DNA of 64,000 bases from the NCBI RefSeq assembly GCF_033100135.1, contig NZ_CP136920.1, positions 4,025,001 through 4,089,000 of the forward strand, written 5' to 3'. The notes beneath the pieces are model-generated. The model worked only from the letters and a program-made list of their open reading frames with translations. It was not told the origin of the DNA and made no database searches. The position numbers and the translations under genes were made by a program. Position 1 is the first letter of the stretch. Every line of letters begins with the position of its first letter. Source of the stretch: Rubellicoccus peritrichatus (GTDB lineage Bacteria; Verrucomicrobiota; Verrucomicrobiia; Opitutales; Cerasicoccaceae). Positions 1-10,278 of the stretch are shown here, one piece after another.

Positions 1-3000
1 GTCGAGCTTTCCAGTAAGTGCCCGTCGTATGTCATCCCAGGATCGGTGATCGGGGTAACGTGATCTAGTGCTATAATGCCAGAGATAATTCCTCTGTCGG
101 AATAATTATAGTGATTGTCATGAAAAAGAAGGTCTGAAGAAACCAGATTTCCATCGGAAGAACATCCTCTCACCATTGAGCGCTCAAGCGTCACCCAACT
201 GGATCTCTTATCATTGTCGGGACCGGTCACACGCACTTCAATTTCGCGATCACTCAAAGGATTGTGAATGATACACTGTTTGAAATACAGAGCTGCGGCG
301 CGTTTGTATCCACTGATTGCGTAGGAGGTGGAAGCGATAACCTGTCCGTCCAAATAGGCGACATTATCTACAATCGTGCAATTGACGAATGTCGAGACGC
401 CTCTCGCATTATCGATCGCCGGAGTCTCTCCGGTGTTGTGGTGGATTAAGCAGTTTTCAAACCGCGCGCTGGAGTGAGACGCAGTAATCGCGTTGTTATT
501 GAACCTAAACTCACAATTGCGAACCATAATGGGCGCGTGCGAAGTATATAAAGCCGAGTCGGTATAATTCTGAAAGCATATGCCGTGAACAATCGCATTG
601 GAATTAGGCGCATAATAATTGTCATAAAATGCAAACCCAGTAGCGAGAGAAGTATTTGCCGTTCGTCCATCGAGAATTACACGAGATCCATCACTAGATG
701 GAATGGCGACAATGAGCATATGTAAGCCATCCGGGATATTCACGGACTCATGATAAGCGACATCACGCGGCGCAATCGCAATAATATCCAAACTCTCTTC
801 AACTGTGGCAGCCTCCGCAACTGCCTCTTCAATGGTGCCAAACACCATTGAGTATGAACCAGTGTAGTCTGGATCCACTAATAAATATCTTTGTCCATCA
901 ATAGCTGCAGACAACACGCCCGTAGCAACATCGGCATTTATCTCAGAAGGATATTCGGACGCCAAACTAGCATCTGTACCGGCCCAAACTTCCCATTGGT
1001 TGGGAAAGCCATCCCCATCCGCGTCGTCTAAGGGATTCCCTACAAGCGGATCATAACCTAACGCTACCTCCAGGCCGTCATTTGCGCCATCGCCATCGGT
1101 GTCTGAAAGCGTAGGATCTGTGCTATAAAAGCCTTCCTCCAACGCATACAGACCATCCATATCGGAATCTATTTCTGCGTCATCTCCTACATATGGATCG
1201 TATCCGTAACGAACCTCTTGATAATCTTCAAAGACGCCATCCGCATCGGTATTTCGATGCTCCAGATACTTCTGCATTAAGTAGCTGCTGACTGTCCTAC
1301 GCTCACTCGGAGAAAGCGTTCGATCGAACACAATGATTTCGGCAAAATCGCCATAAAAACCAGGGCCACCGGCATCACTATTGTGTCCAAGTAAAGGCGA
1401 GGTAGGCATAGAGAACAGATTACTATTCACACTAAGCGTCTCGATCGCGTTTATCTCGGTAATGCGATTTCCTCCAACTGCGGACACCTGGTACAATTGG
1501 AAATCGGCAAAGGTTTCGCTAGGCGGTTGAAGAACAGTTGAATCATAAGCGGCAAGTTCAGAAGCAAAATCGTCTAAAATGGTTGCCCCATCGACAAAGG
1601 CGCCAGCACTGCCCAATCGCCATAACGGATTTTCCGAACCGGGAGAGGTCACCGAACGGAACACTGCATAGAGCTCGGCGCCTTCAAACGCATCAATGCC
1701 TTCAAATACTTCTTCAGGCAAAATATAATACTCACCATTGCCGCTCAGACTAACCACGGGAAAATTACCAGAAATAACCTGCTGGGGCGCAACAACCCCT
1801 TCCGCCGCAATAACGCTGAAACCGTATGGCGATTGGTCCTTCCAATGCCAAGCATTCGAATTAATGATCCCCGAATCCGCTTTGAGCCAGAGTCGCATTG
1901 CACCAAGAGGCAACGATTCTATTTCCGGCCTTAGGGTTTTAGCCGTTACCTCGTTCGAATAATCAGATTCGCCGCCCAGATCCAATGAAGCGCGAACACG
2001 ATAAGTGTAGAATGTATCTACGTCCAAACCGTCATCTAGGTAGCTACTAGATTCTCGAACTTCACCAACCCATTCCCAATCGGAGTCCCCTTTCTTCCGC
2101 TCAATAACAACGTTGTATCCACCAGTTTGTTCGGCTGTCGTCCAAGTGAGACTGACCTGATTCTTGGAAATGCCATTTGCATCCAAGTTGCTAACAGCGG
2201 GAGCTGAAGCAGCGATCTGATATTTTGCGCGAAAATACTGTTCTACAGCGCGACGTTCATCATCACTCAATGCTTTTTGGAAGATGACCAGTTCTGCAAT
2301 GTCGCCATGGAAAAATCCATCTGTTGGACTAAAAGTCGAAGACTTACGATCTGAGCCGAGACGAATCGAATCGTGAAAATTAAACTCATATGGGTAATCC
2401 GTCCGTAAGTATTCAACAACTTCTTCGCCATTGACCCAGGCTTTCCAACGAGTTGCGTCTACCGAAGCATTGTATAGAGAAAGCTTTTGCACGGAAGGCC
2501 CGAATGGCACGTAGGCTTTCATTTGGTAATGACTGCCACTATTCTCATATCCTTCACTATGAACTGCGAAGTCATCGATAAAGGTACCTGGCTTGCTAGG
2601 GATCGTAGATTCTACACCTCGACCACCATGATTCAGACGTGTCCCATTTCCTCCGATCGAATCATAGCCCATTCGCCAGAAGTAATTTTTTTGGCCTTCA
2701 GGAATTGATGAAGGCTGCATGACAACAAATACCTCCGCTTCGTCATTACCACCATTGACTGACTCCAAATCGTTCAAACCAGCAGCATTCAGGTTAAGGT
2801 ACTGTCCCCCAGTAAATCGCAAAACTGGCCCAACCAAAGACTGATCGTCAACCCATGCTGGTTGTAGACTAATCGAAGATTGCAGCGCATCATTTCCATT
2901 GCCCGATATGTCGCGGAGCCGTTGAATCCGGCCTTTAATCGGCTTTGCAAAATCTGCGGCGTGCCAAGTCACGACATCAGCTAACGGAAAAGCCGTGCCT

Positions 3001-6000
3001 GTACCCATTGTCGTCGTCGTGATCACAGCGATGCCACTTTGCCCTACAGGCGTTTCCGCGAAGATCCGATAAGTGTAGTTAGCATCTGCAGCTAAGTCCT
3101 CGTCAATAAAGCTCCTGCCGTTAGCGACCCGCCCAACTTCAATGAAATTCGCTCCATCCGTAGACCTCTCAATCACAAACTCAGTCCCAACTTCGTCCCA
3201 TGATCCACCACTCCACATGAGCAAAACTTGTGTCGGAGAAATAGCCGCCACCTCAAGGTCAGTAATATCTTCTGGCTCCACGCCCATCTGATATTTAGTA
3301 GCCAGATAAGCGTTCAGTGTGGCCCGCTCAGTTTCACTCAGGGTTCGGTCAAATACGAGGAACTCCGCAACGTCACCGGTAAAGTAATAGTATTGTGAGC
3401 TTTGATATGCGTCTGCTCCATTTGCAGTGGAAATATTTCCAATATCACGCCCCAACCATATATAATCACTAAATTTAAATTCAAACAGTGGATCTTCCGG
3501 CGGAGAAATATATTGCTGCTCCAGACTACCGTTGAAATAAGCCGTCCATGCATCTTGCGATACCGACACATTATAAGCGTTCCAATCGTCTAAATCTACG
3601 CCCAACGCAAAGTGAGCGCCAAAGCCAAGTTCACCGTAATTGCTTTGGCCATTCACACCAAAATCATCCCTCAGCGCCTCTGACGAACGGTAATTAGCGA
3701 CAACTGCATTCGCAGGATAACCGGGCGTATTCCCAGTGCCATAATTATCACCACCCATGCGCCAAAGCGAGGAGCGACCGCTGCCATTGTCAGCATAGTT
3801 TGATTTCAGCACAACAAAAACCTCTGCTTCAGGCGAGCTTGCCAGCTCAAGATTCTTAAATGGCACCGATGGTAAACTAATGTACTGACCGCCATCAAAG
3901 CGAACAACAGGATAACCTTTATCTGCATTGACTACCTGTGGTTGGTGACTCGCTGTCCCCATTCCAGCGTGATTATAATTTCCACTGAGGTCTTCCCAAA
4001 AGCGGATTAAGTTGCCTTGAGCTGGTCCTCGGTCAGCCGCTAACCAAAGGAAGTTGTTGTCGAAAGGAATTGGAGAAGAGTCTACACCCAATGTGCTAAC
4101 AGACCCCTCAACTGCTGCGCCGGCAACCAGACCTGCACATGGCGTCAGTCGATATTCGTAATCGCTCTCTGGAATCAAGCCATCGTCGATATAGCTTTGA
4201 GATCCATGGATGCGCGCAATCCGAATATAACTTCCACCGACCTCGCGACGTTCAATCAACATGGAATCGCCATAAGACGCATCGTTGATGCTCCATTGCA
4301 ACATGACTTGCTCTGAGCTTATCGCATAGGTCGAAGATTCAGATATAGAACCTGGCTCAACCATCAAAGAGTATTTATCAATCAGATAATCGGATAATGC
4401 TTCCCGCTCAGCTTCACTCAAATTTCGATCAAACATCAAAACTTCAGCAATTTCACCTTCAAAGTAGTTACCAACTGCATTGCGCCCCAATTGGTATGTC
4501 GTAGGCAATGTGAAAACCGTATTATTAGCTTCAAAATGTAGACGCCCATTGATGCGTGCACTCCAAAGACCAGTCTTAGCAGACACATTGAGCAAATGCG
4601 GCTGGGTTAAATCGATCGGCGAAGCACCCATCGAATAATGCCCATGTGCTCCAAAATTATCGTACAAAACGCCATTGGCGTCTGGATAATAAGAATTTCC
4701 TCCGCCACCCCATTGGCCAAGGCCATCGGGACCACTATCGTCAGTGCCACGTTTCAAAACAACGAATAGCTCAGCTTCTATTGGAGAGAGCCCATCGAAT
4801 GGGTTGCTAATCGTAAAATGATCCGTGCTACCGTCAAAGATGACGGCTGGTTGACCGCCGATGGCTCCATCGGCTAAGAACGGACGATTGGCAGCAGTAG
4901 TTTGAGTCGCACCCGTACCCACTGCGCCCAAGTTAGGCCAATTTTGAATGCCAGGCTCTCCGCCAGAATTGGGTACGACACCTTGGCTAGCGTTCAGCCA
5001 CAAAACAGCATCCAAGGGCACGTCTACGCCAACGTCATCCGTCGTAATGCTCAACTCCACCGAATCAGTGGCGCCATGGAAGTTAGTAGCGTGCACGCGA
5101 TAGTAGTAGGTCGCGCCAGCAGTAAGCGACTCGTCAATGAACTCACGAGCGCTATCAACGCGCCCTATCTCTGCAAAATTAACGCCATCCGTAGAACGCT
5201 CGATAACAAACTCGACCGTATCGTCATCCCACGAACCCCCATTCCAACTAAGGCGCACCTGACTTGACGAAATCGAATCGGCCGTAAAACCGGAGATTGG
5301 TTCCGGCTCCACACCCATCTCATACTTACGAGCCAAGTAGGCATTTACCGTCGCGCGCTCATTATCATTAAGCGCTTTGTCAAAAACGAGAAATTCGGCA
5401 ATATCGCCGTGAAAATAATAAGTTGCTGGGTGCCCCAAGCCATTAGCTAGAGTTCCACGGTCAGCTCCAAGCACAATTTCTTGATCATTAAAATCGAAAC
5501 ATCTTCCCGATATATCATATTCGGTGATAAATTGACCGTTCTGATAAGCACGCCAAGTCGCGCCGGCTATCACACTAACATTATAAGTGTGTAGTTCTGA
5601 AGGTGAAACTACGTGATTCAATGTTGCCTCAAAACCAGCTCCCGCGCAATTGGAATAATAGGTAGTTGCAGCCTCCAGACCAAAATCATCCCTTACGGTC
5701 CTGCCAATTGCGTAATCGTTTATCTTATTCGCAACACTACGCGTCCAAGGTGGATCATCATATATTCCAGGAGCATAGTCATTCCCCATCCGCCATAACG
5801 CAGACCGGGCACTTGGTTGAGAGTCTGTGGTCCGTAGCACTATAAATGCTTCGACCTCAGGATCATCAGCAAGCTCAGTCATTCCGAAAGCTGCAGCCGG
5901 AAGAAAGATAAGGTCGCTGCCGTCAAAGCGCGCAACTGATTGGCCTTCATCGTTGTTAACTAAAAGTGGCTGATAACCCGTTGTGTCTATGCTAGCGTGG

Positions 6001-9000
6001 TTAAAGTTACCACTGAGGTCTTGCCAGAAGCGGAGAGATTGACCAGGAACTGGTCCTCTATCAGCTGCAAGCCAAAGGAAGCTATTGGTTAACGGAATCG
6101 GGCTCATATCTGAAGTCCGAACGGACGTCTCAACAGATGCGCCTGCAACCAAACCGGCATAAGGCGTTAGTCGATACTCGTAGTCGGTATCCGCCATCAA
6201 ACCATCATCGATGTAACTTTGAGACCCATAGATACGCTCAACACGGCTGTAACTCCCACCGACCTCGCGACGTTCAATCAATAGGGAATCACCATAAGCC
6301 GCATCGTTGATACTCCATTGCAACATAACCTGCTCAGAGCTTATCGCGTTGGTCGATACTGTAGCAATCGAGCCTGGTGCCGACATGAGTGAATACTTAT
6401 CAATCAGATAATCGGACAGTGCCTCTCGCTCGACATCGCTCAAATTCCGATCAAACATTAGCACTTCAGCAATCTCACCTTCAAAGTAGTTACCCGCTGC
6501 ATTTCGCCCTAAACGGTATGTCGTGGGCAATGTGAAGACTGTATTATTAGCTTCAAAGAGTAGGCGTCCATTGATGCGCGCACTCCAAAGGCCAGTCTTA
6601 GCAGACACATTGAGCAGATGCGGTTCGGTCAAATCAATTGGTGGAGCACCCATAGAATAATGACCATGCGCGCCAAAATTATCGTAGATGATGCCATCGC
6701 CATTAGGGTAGTAAGAATTTCCACCGCCACCCCACTGGCCAAGACCATCTGGGCCGCTTTCATCAGGACTACGTTTCAAAACAATGAATAGCTCAGCTTC
6801 AGTTGCGGACAAACCGGCGAATGGATCGTTCAAGTTAAAACTATCCTCAACTCCATCAAATTGGAGCGACTCAACTCCGTTGATATTCGATATCGCAGGA
6901 GTCGAATTAGTAGACGGCGCCGTTGCGTGCGCGCCATTACCTGAAATATCCAACCACTGCCCAATTGACTGATCGTCTAATACAAAATTACCGCTATTCA
7001 ACCACAGCACGAGATCGGACCACATCTCTGCAGTCCAACTTTGTTCATCAGAATTGATAACATCAATGGACACCTCCGACGAGTAACCACTGACAAAACC
7101 AGCGGTGTTTTGCGCACGAATTCGGTAAACATAAGCGCCAGGCGGAAGGTCCTCATCCCAAAAGCGCATATCGTTCCAATCCAACTCACCAAGAAGCGTA
7201 TAACTACTCGAAGGCTCCGTAGCCAAGCGGCGCTCAATCGTGACTGTCGCATTGTTATTATCGATACCGTTAGCCCATGAGATGACAACTTGTCCTGAAC
7301 CAATCTGAGTCAACAATGGAGTTGCAATTTCAGCTGGTGGAAAAACGCCATCGTATTTATTATTGAAATAATCAAATACACTTTGCCTTTCTGCTTCTGA
7401 CAGGACGTTACCACAGACTATAAGTTCCGCGATATCTCCAGCAAAATAGTCTACAAGTGTGCTATAGCTACCGGTTACCCGATCGAACCCTAAGCCTAGC
7501 TCTTTGCCTTTATCGTCATCCATCGAAAAAGATTTACCTGAAATATCATGCGATGCTATCTGCGTTCCGTTAAAAGTCTGAACAAGGTTCACACGATCAT
7601 TGCTACAATGATATACATTAAATAAACCGAGAGATCGCGTAGGCGTCGCCTTATAAGGTGAGTCACCACCACCACCAAGCGTTAGCCCGATATCTTCTAC
7701 AATTCGACCACTTCCATCAGGATATCGCGTGTAAGTTCGATCATAATTACCACTACTAAATCTCTGCATACTCCAAAGCGGCTGACCATCACTGCCTATT
7801 ATTCCTAGATCTGTTTCGGCTCGAACAACGATAAATGCCTCAACTTCAGAAAGTGTGGCAAGGGAGTCAGCCTCCCACTTATACCAACTGGAAGGCGTTT
7901 CTCCAGCAGGACCAGCAAAACCAAGCGTATTCTTGGATAACTCAGCTGAATACCGAACAGAAGCACTGTTGTTAATTGTCGAATAGAGATGGTTTTGATT
8001 GCCTGAACGATCGTGCCAGTTGACCACACGATCAGATATCCCGCCCAGCCAATCGCTTGCATGCCAAGCAACCATTTTTCCAGAAGGGAAAGGACTACTT
8101 CCGTCTCCAGTACTAATGAGATCAGACTCTAGCCAACTACTTTGGCCAATTGAAGAAACGGCCCTAAGCCGATATTGATAGATAGAATTAAGTGCAACGG
8201 CATCATCGATCCAGCTCTCACCATTAACCACCTCTATTGAAGCGTAATTGGAACCTGCAGATACATCACGCCTTTGGATTTCATAACGAACACCGGCCGA
8301 CTGCCCCTGATCAGGCAACCATGTTAGATAGACACTCGTTCCTCCCAATGAAAAGGCGTTAAAATCAGTGGGTTCAACAGGAATTTCCGTGAGGTCGTAC
8401 TTTGCCTGCAGATAGTCAAATACCTCCCATTGTGTGCTTTCATCCTGGACCTGATCGAATAGGATAACTTCCGCTATCTTTCCGCGGAAGAAACTATAAA
8501 GACTTTTATGTCTTTCTTGTACGCGATCACGCCCCAAGACGAGGCTACCAGATATGTCAAAATTTTCGCTTGAGACGTCAAAAACAACCAACTCGCGGCC
8601 ATTCAGCTTAAGGCGCATCACATTCCCATCATTAGAAACATGGTAAACATTCAAATTCGTAACGTCATAGTCAGGATATATTTTATAGGGTGAGTCATTC
8701 CCGCCGCTAATACCGGTAAGTCCAGCGTCCTCTGCGATTCTGCCGGATGAATCCGGGTAACGTGTGAAGCTATGATTATTATTAAAGCTGCCATGAAAAT
8801 AAGCTAACTGCCATAAAGACTGTCCTCCGCTGCTGGCTGCATCCTCAGCTGCTTCAACAACAATAAAAGCCTCTAGTTGTGTACGGCCCACATAGGCTTC
8901 ATGAGGCCATTGGAGATAATCGGTCCCATCAAATTCGATCATTTTTGCACCGTTGTGCACGTTTGAGACGCCATTCAACAATTCAGGGCGGTTACCGTCG

Positions 9001-10172
9001 CCACTTCTGCTCAGAAAATTTTCGGATGAGCTGTAATCAAAAATCTCTTCAATCTGATTATCACCGTCACTGTCAGTAACCAACGTCGCTACCCCATCAG
9101 CGCGAATCCAGCTGATAATACCTGAATTGGCGTAGTCTTTATCAGGCTCAGAAACAAAAGTGAACCACTCAGACAACTCTGGCCGCCCAACTGGAAAGAC
9201 GCGGACTTTAAACCCATCGCCAACTTCCTGCGGAAATACACCATAAAAACAAAACTGCCCCGCCTCGGCGCCCTGTCCAGCAGTTGTAACGATTACTGAT
9301 GCAAGATCGCTCGCGTCACTATTCAGCGAAATAGCCGCACTATTCTTTCCTACAATTTCAATCACGATTGGGGCGTTTTCAATCGGCACATCGTTAACGT
9401 CCCAAACAGAGCCAACAAATGCAGAGGAAACGCCTCCTGGAACACCCTGCTTATACCTTACAAGTGGTCCATGAATCGAAGGACTTATGCCGTTATAGGC
9501 GTCTACCGGATCCGTTTTCGCGTAAATCTCAGATCGGTTGCTTACACCATCTCCATCGAAGTCTTGTTCGAGATCGACGTCCTCCAATGAAGTGATGTCA
9601 TCGAAAGGATCAGCATCTACAATAACCTGCAAAAGCGACGAACTAATTTCCGGTGGCCATGCTTCCAAAATTATGTTGAATGTCAATTTTAGCTGTCCAA
9701 TATTGGCGGGAGCGTAATTATCATCAATTGTAGCCTCGCCCGTCCAAGGATAGCCACTATATGTTTGTGCGGCCAAAATAATGGATGGGTCGTCAGCCAA
9801 ATAATTGATCTGATCATAGAACGGCTTAGCAATTGCTTTCAGTTGGCCAATGAGTAGTGGCTGGTAGTTATCTTCAAAATCTGTGGAAAAACTGTTCACC
9901 ATAGCCTCGACATCTGGCCCAGCACTTCCTGGTGAACGCGCTTCCATTTCAAGATAGGCTTGTTTGGCTAAGTGCTTTGCCTGACCGATGATAGCTGGAG
10001 AATAGTTATCCTCCATCCATGCTTCATAAACATCCGGATCATGTCCATTTTCTCCTGGTGCTGGTGGCTGTAACTCAGCTATCTCACGCGTAATCCACCA
10101 ATTCGGCGCAGCAAGAAGCGCAAGCGTAGTTAGCAGTAAAGCGGCAAAAATCTTAAATAATCGGCGGTTCAT
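1..10172 (-). CDS. Giant secreted multi-LamG / fibronectin-III / beta-helix protein (3' end outside window)
   Basis: An uninterrupted minus-strand frame runs from ATG at 10172 to the left edge (3390 codons, no stop seen). Residues 1-22 form a signal peptide (MNRRLFKIFAALLLTTLALL). Residues about 45-160 hold three copies of a short motif, DNY-x-P-x-x-IGQ-x-K. Eight LamG/concanavalin-like modules follow (residues about 355-2970), each opening near W-x-D-x-SG-N and closing on a Y-L-x-x-KY motif. Most are separated by fibronectin-III-like segments with the QV-x-L-x-W pattern. Next come Asp-rich thrombospondin-3-like repeats (DADGDG, about 2975-3070). A right-handed beta-helix-like region (about 3090 to the edge) has NCxI-type turns. 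Known LamG and Fn3 arrays bind glycans or proteins at the cell surface, so an adhesive or glycan-binding role is inferred. It lies 106 nt downstream of the fibre-like gene. No clear ribosome site precedes the ATG. Confidence 0.85.
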   Translation of the reverse strand, partial: MNRRLFKIFAALLLTTLALLAAPNWWITREIAELQPPAPGENGHDPDVYEAWMEDNYSPAIIGQAKHLAKQAYLEMEARSPGSAGPDVEAMVNSFSTDFEDNYQPLLIGQLKAIAKPFYDQINYLADDPSIILAAQTYSGYPWTGEATIDDNYAPANIGQLKLTFNIILEAWPPEISSSLLQVIVDADPFDDITSLEDVDLEQDFDGDGVSNRSEIYAKTDPVDAYNGISPSIHGPLVRYKQGVPGGVSSAFVGSVWDVNDVPIENAPIVIEIVGKNSAAISLNSDASDLASVIVTTAGQGAEAGQFCFYGVFPQEVGDGFKVRVFPVGRPELSEWFTFVSEPDKDYANSGIISWIRADGVATLVTDSDGDNQIEEIFDYSSSENFLSRSGDGNRPELLNGVSNVHNGAKMIEFDGTDYLQWPHEAYVGRTQLEAFIVVEAAEDAASSGGQSLWQLAYFHGSFNNNHSFTRYPDSSGRIAEDAGLTGISGGNDSPYKIYPDYDVTNLNVYHVSNDGNVMRLKLNGRELVVFDVSSENFDISGSLVLGRDRVQERHKSLYSFFRGKIAEVILFDQVQDESTQWEVFDYLQAKYDLTEIPVEPTDFNAFSLGGTSVYLTWLPDQGQSAGVRYEIQRRDVSAGSNYASIEVVNGESWIDDAVALNSIYQYRLRAVSSIGQSSWLESDLISTGDGSSPFPSGKMVAWHASDWLGGISDRVVNWHDRSGNQNHLYSTINNSASVRYSAELSKNTLGFAGPAGETPSSWYKWEADSLATLSEVEAFIVVRAETDLGIIGSDGQPLWSMQRFSSGNYDRTYTRYPDGSGRIVEDIGLTLGGGGDSPYKATPTRSLGLFNVYHCSNDRVNLVQTFNGTQIASHDISGKSFSMDDDKGKELGLGFDRVTGSYSTLVDYFAGDIAELIVCGNVLSEAERQSVFDYFNNKYDGVFPPAEIATPLLTQIGSGQVVISWANGIDNNNATVTIERRLATEPSSSYTLLGELDWNDMRFWDEDLPPGAYVYRIRAQNTAGFVSGYSSEVSIDVINSDEQSWTAEMWSDLVLWLNSGNFVLDDQSIGQWLDISGNGAHATAPSTNSTPAISNINGVESLQFDGVEDSFNLNDPFAGLSATEAELFIVLKRSPDESGPDGLGQWGGGGNSYYPNGDGIIYDNFGAHGHYSMGAPPIDLTEPHLLNVSAKTGLWSARINGRLLFEANNTVFTLPTTYRLGRNAAGNYFEGEIAEVLMFDRNLSDVEREALSDYLIDKYSLMSAPGSIATVSTNAISSEQVMLQWSINDAAYGDSLLIERREVGGSYSRVERIYGSQSYIDDGLMADTDYEYRLTPYAGLVAGASVETSVRTSDMSPIPLTNSFLWLAADRGPVPGQSLRFWQDLSGNFNHASIDTTGYQPLLVNNDEGQSVARFDGSDLIFLPAAAFGMTELADDPEVEAFIVLRTTDSQPSARSALWRMGNDYAPGIYDDPPWTRSVANKINDYAIGRTVRDDFGLEAATTYYSNCAGAGFEATLNHVVSPSELHTYNVSVIAGATWRAYQNGQFITEYDISGRCFDFNDQEIVLGADRGTLANGLGHPATYYFHGDIAEFLVFDKALNDNERATVNAYLARKYEMGVEPEPISGFTADSISSSQVRLSWNGGSWDDDTVEFVIERSTDGVNFAEIGRVDSAREFIDESLTAGATYYYRVHATNFHGATDSVELSITTDDVGVDVPLDAVLWLNASQGVVPNSGGEPGIQNWPNLGAVGTGATQTTAANRPFLADGAIGGQPAVIFDGSTDHFTISNPFDGLSPIEAELFVVLKRGTDDSGPDGLGQWGGGGNSYYPDANGVLYDNFGAHGHYSMGASPIDLTQPHLLNVSAKTGLWSARINGRLHFEANNTVFTLPTTYQLGRNAVGNYFEGEIAEVLMFDRNLSEAEREALSDYLIDKYSLMVEPGSISESSTYAISSEQVMLQWSINDASYGDSMLIERREVGGSYIRIARIHGSQSYIDDGLIPESDYEYRLTPCAGLVAGAAVEGSVSTLGVDSSPIPFDNNFLWLAADRGPAQGNLIRFWEDLSGNYNHAGMGTASHQPQVVNADKGYPVVRFDGGQYISLPSVPFKNLELASSPEAEVFVVLKSNYADNGSGRSSLWRMGGDNYGTGNTPGYPANAVVANYRSSEALRDDFGVNGQSNYGELGFGAHFALGVDLDDWNAYNVSVSQDAWTAYFNGSLEQQYISPPEDPLFEFKFSDYIWLGRDIGNISTANGADAYQSSQYYYFTGDVAEFLVFDRTLSETERATLNAYLATKYQMGVEPEDITDLEVAAISPTQVLLMWSGGSWDEVGTEFVIERSTDGANFIEVGRVANGRSFIDEDLAADANYTYRIFAETPVGQSGIAVITTTTMGTGTAFPLADVVTWHAADFAKPIKGRIQRLRDISGNGNDALQSSISLQPAWVDDQSLVGPVLRFTGGQYLNLNAAGLNDLESVNGGNDEAEVFVVMQPSSIPEGQKNYFWRMGYDSIGGNGTRLNHGGRGVESTIPSKPGTFIDDFAVHSEGYENSGSHYQMKAYVPFGPSVQKLSLYNASVDATRWKAWVNGEEVVEYLRTDYPYEFNFHDSIRLGSDRKSSTFSPTDGFFHGDIAELVIFQKALSDDERRAVEQYFRAKYQIAASAPAVSNLDANGISKNQVSLTWTTAEQTGGYNVVIERKKGDSDWEWVGEVRESSSYLDDGLDVDTFYTYRVRASLDLGGESDYSNEVTAKTLRPEIESLPLGAMRLWLKADSGIINSNAWHWKDQSPYGFSVIAAEGVVAPQQVISGNFPVVSLSGNGEYYILPEEVFEGIDAFEGAELYAVFRSVTSPGSENPLWRLGSAGAFVDGATILDDFASELAAYDSTVLQPPSETFADFQLYQVSAVGGNRITEINAIETLSVNSNLFSMPTSPLLGHNSDAGGPGFYGDFAEIIVFDRTLSPSERRTVSSYLMQKYLEHRNTDADGVFEDYQEVRYGYDPYVGDDAEIDSDMDGLYALEEGFYSTDPTLSDTDGDGANDGLEVALGYDPLVGNPLDDADGDGFPNQWEVWAGTDASLASEYPSEINADVATGVLSAAIDGQRYLLVDPDYTGSYSMVFGTIEEAVAEAATVEESLDIIAIAPRDVAYHESVNIPDGLHMLIVAIPSSDGSRVILDGRTANTSLATGFAFYDNYYAPNSNAIVHGICFQNYTDSALYTSHAPIMVRNCEFRFNNNAITASHSSARFENCLIHHNTGETPAIDNARGVSTFVNCTIVDNVAYLDGQVIASTSYAISGYKRAAALYFKQCIIHNPLSDREIEVRVTGPDNDKRSSWVTLERSMVRGCSSDGNLVSSDLLFHDNHYNYSDRGIISGIIALDHVTPITDPGMTYDGHLLESS
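3270..7000 (-). repeat. Internal ~2.03-kb tandem duplication of LamG-Fn3 module pairs
   Basis: Within the giant gene, the stretch from about 3270 to 5300 and that from about 5305 to 7000 align at an offset near 2.03 kb. Blocks at 4380-4760 and 6410-6780 are nearly identical in DNA. Both encode the same LamG module, with shared phrases such as GQWGGGGNSYYP and NYFEGEIAEVLMFDR. Boundaries are read by eye and approximate. High DNA identity points to recent duplication or gene conversion of modules. Confidence 0.75.
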
Positions 10173-10278
10173 AATGGAAAACTATGCAGATTGATGACAG
10201 CAAATTGTAAAAATTTAATGAAGGGACGGCATGATTGCCCCTAGATGGTATGATACTGGAACCAGAAGGAAATACAGC

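Noticed and set aside
4902-5267. Plus-strand open frame of 121 codons
   Set aside because: It lies antisense to the continuous giant LamG frame, whose protein shows clear repeated modules; the plus-strand product has no recognisable domain.
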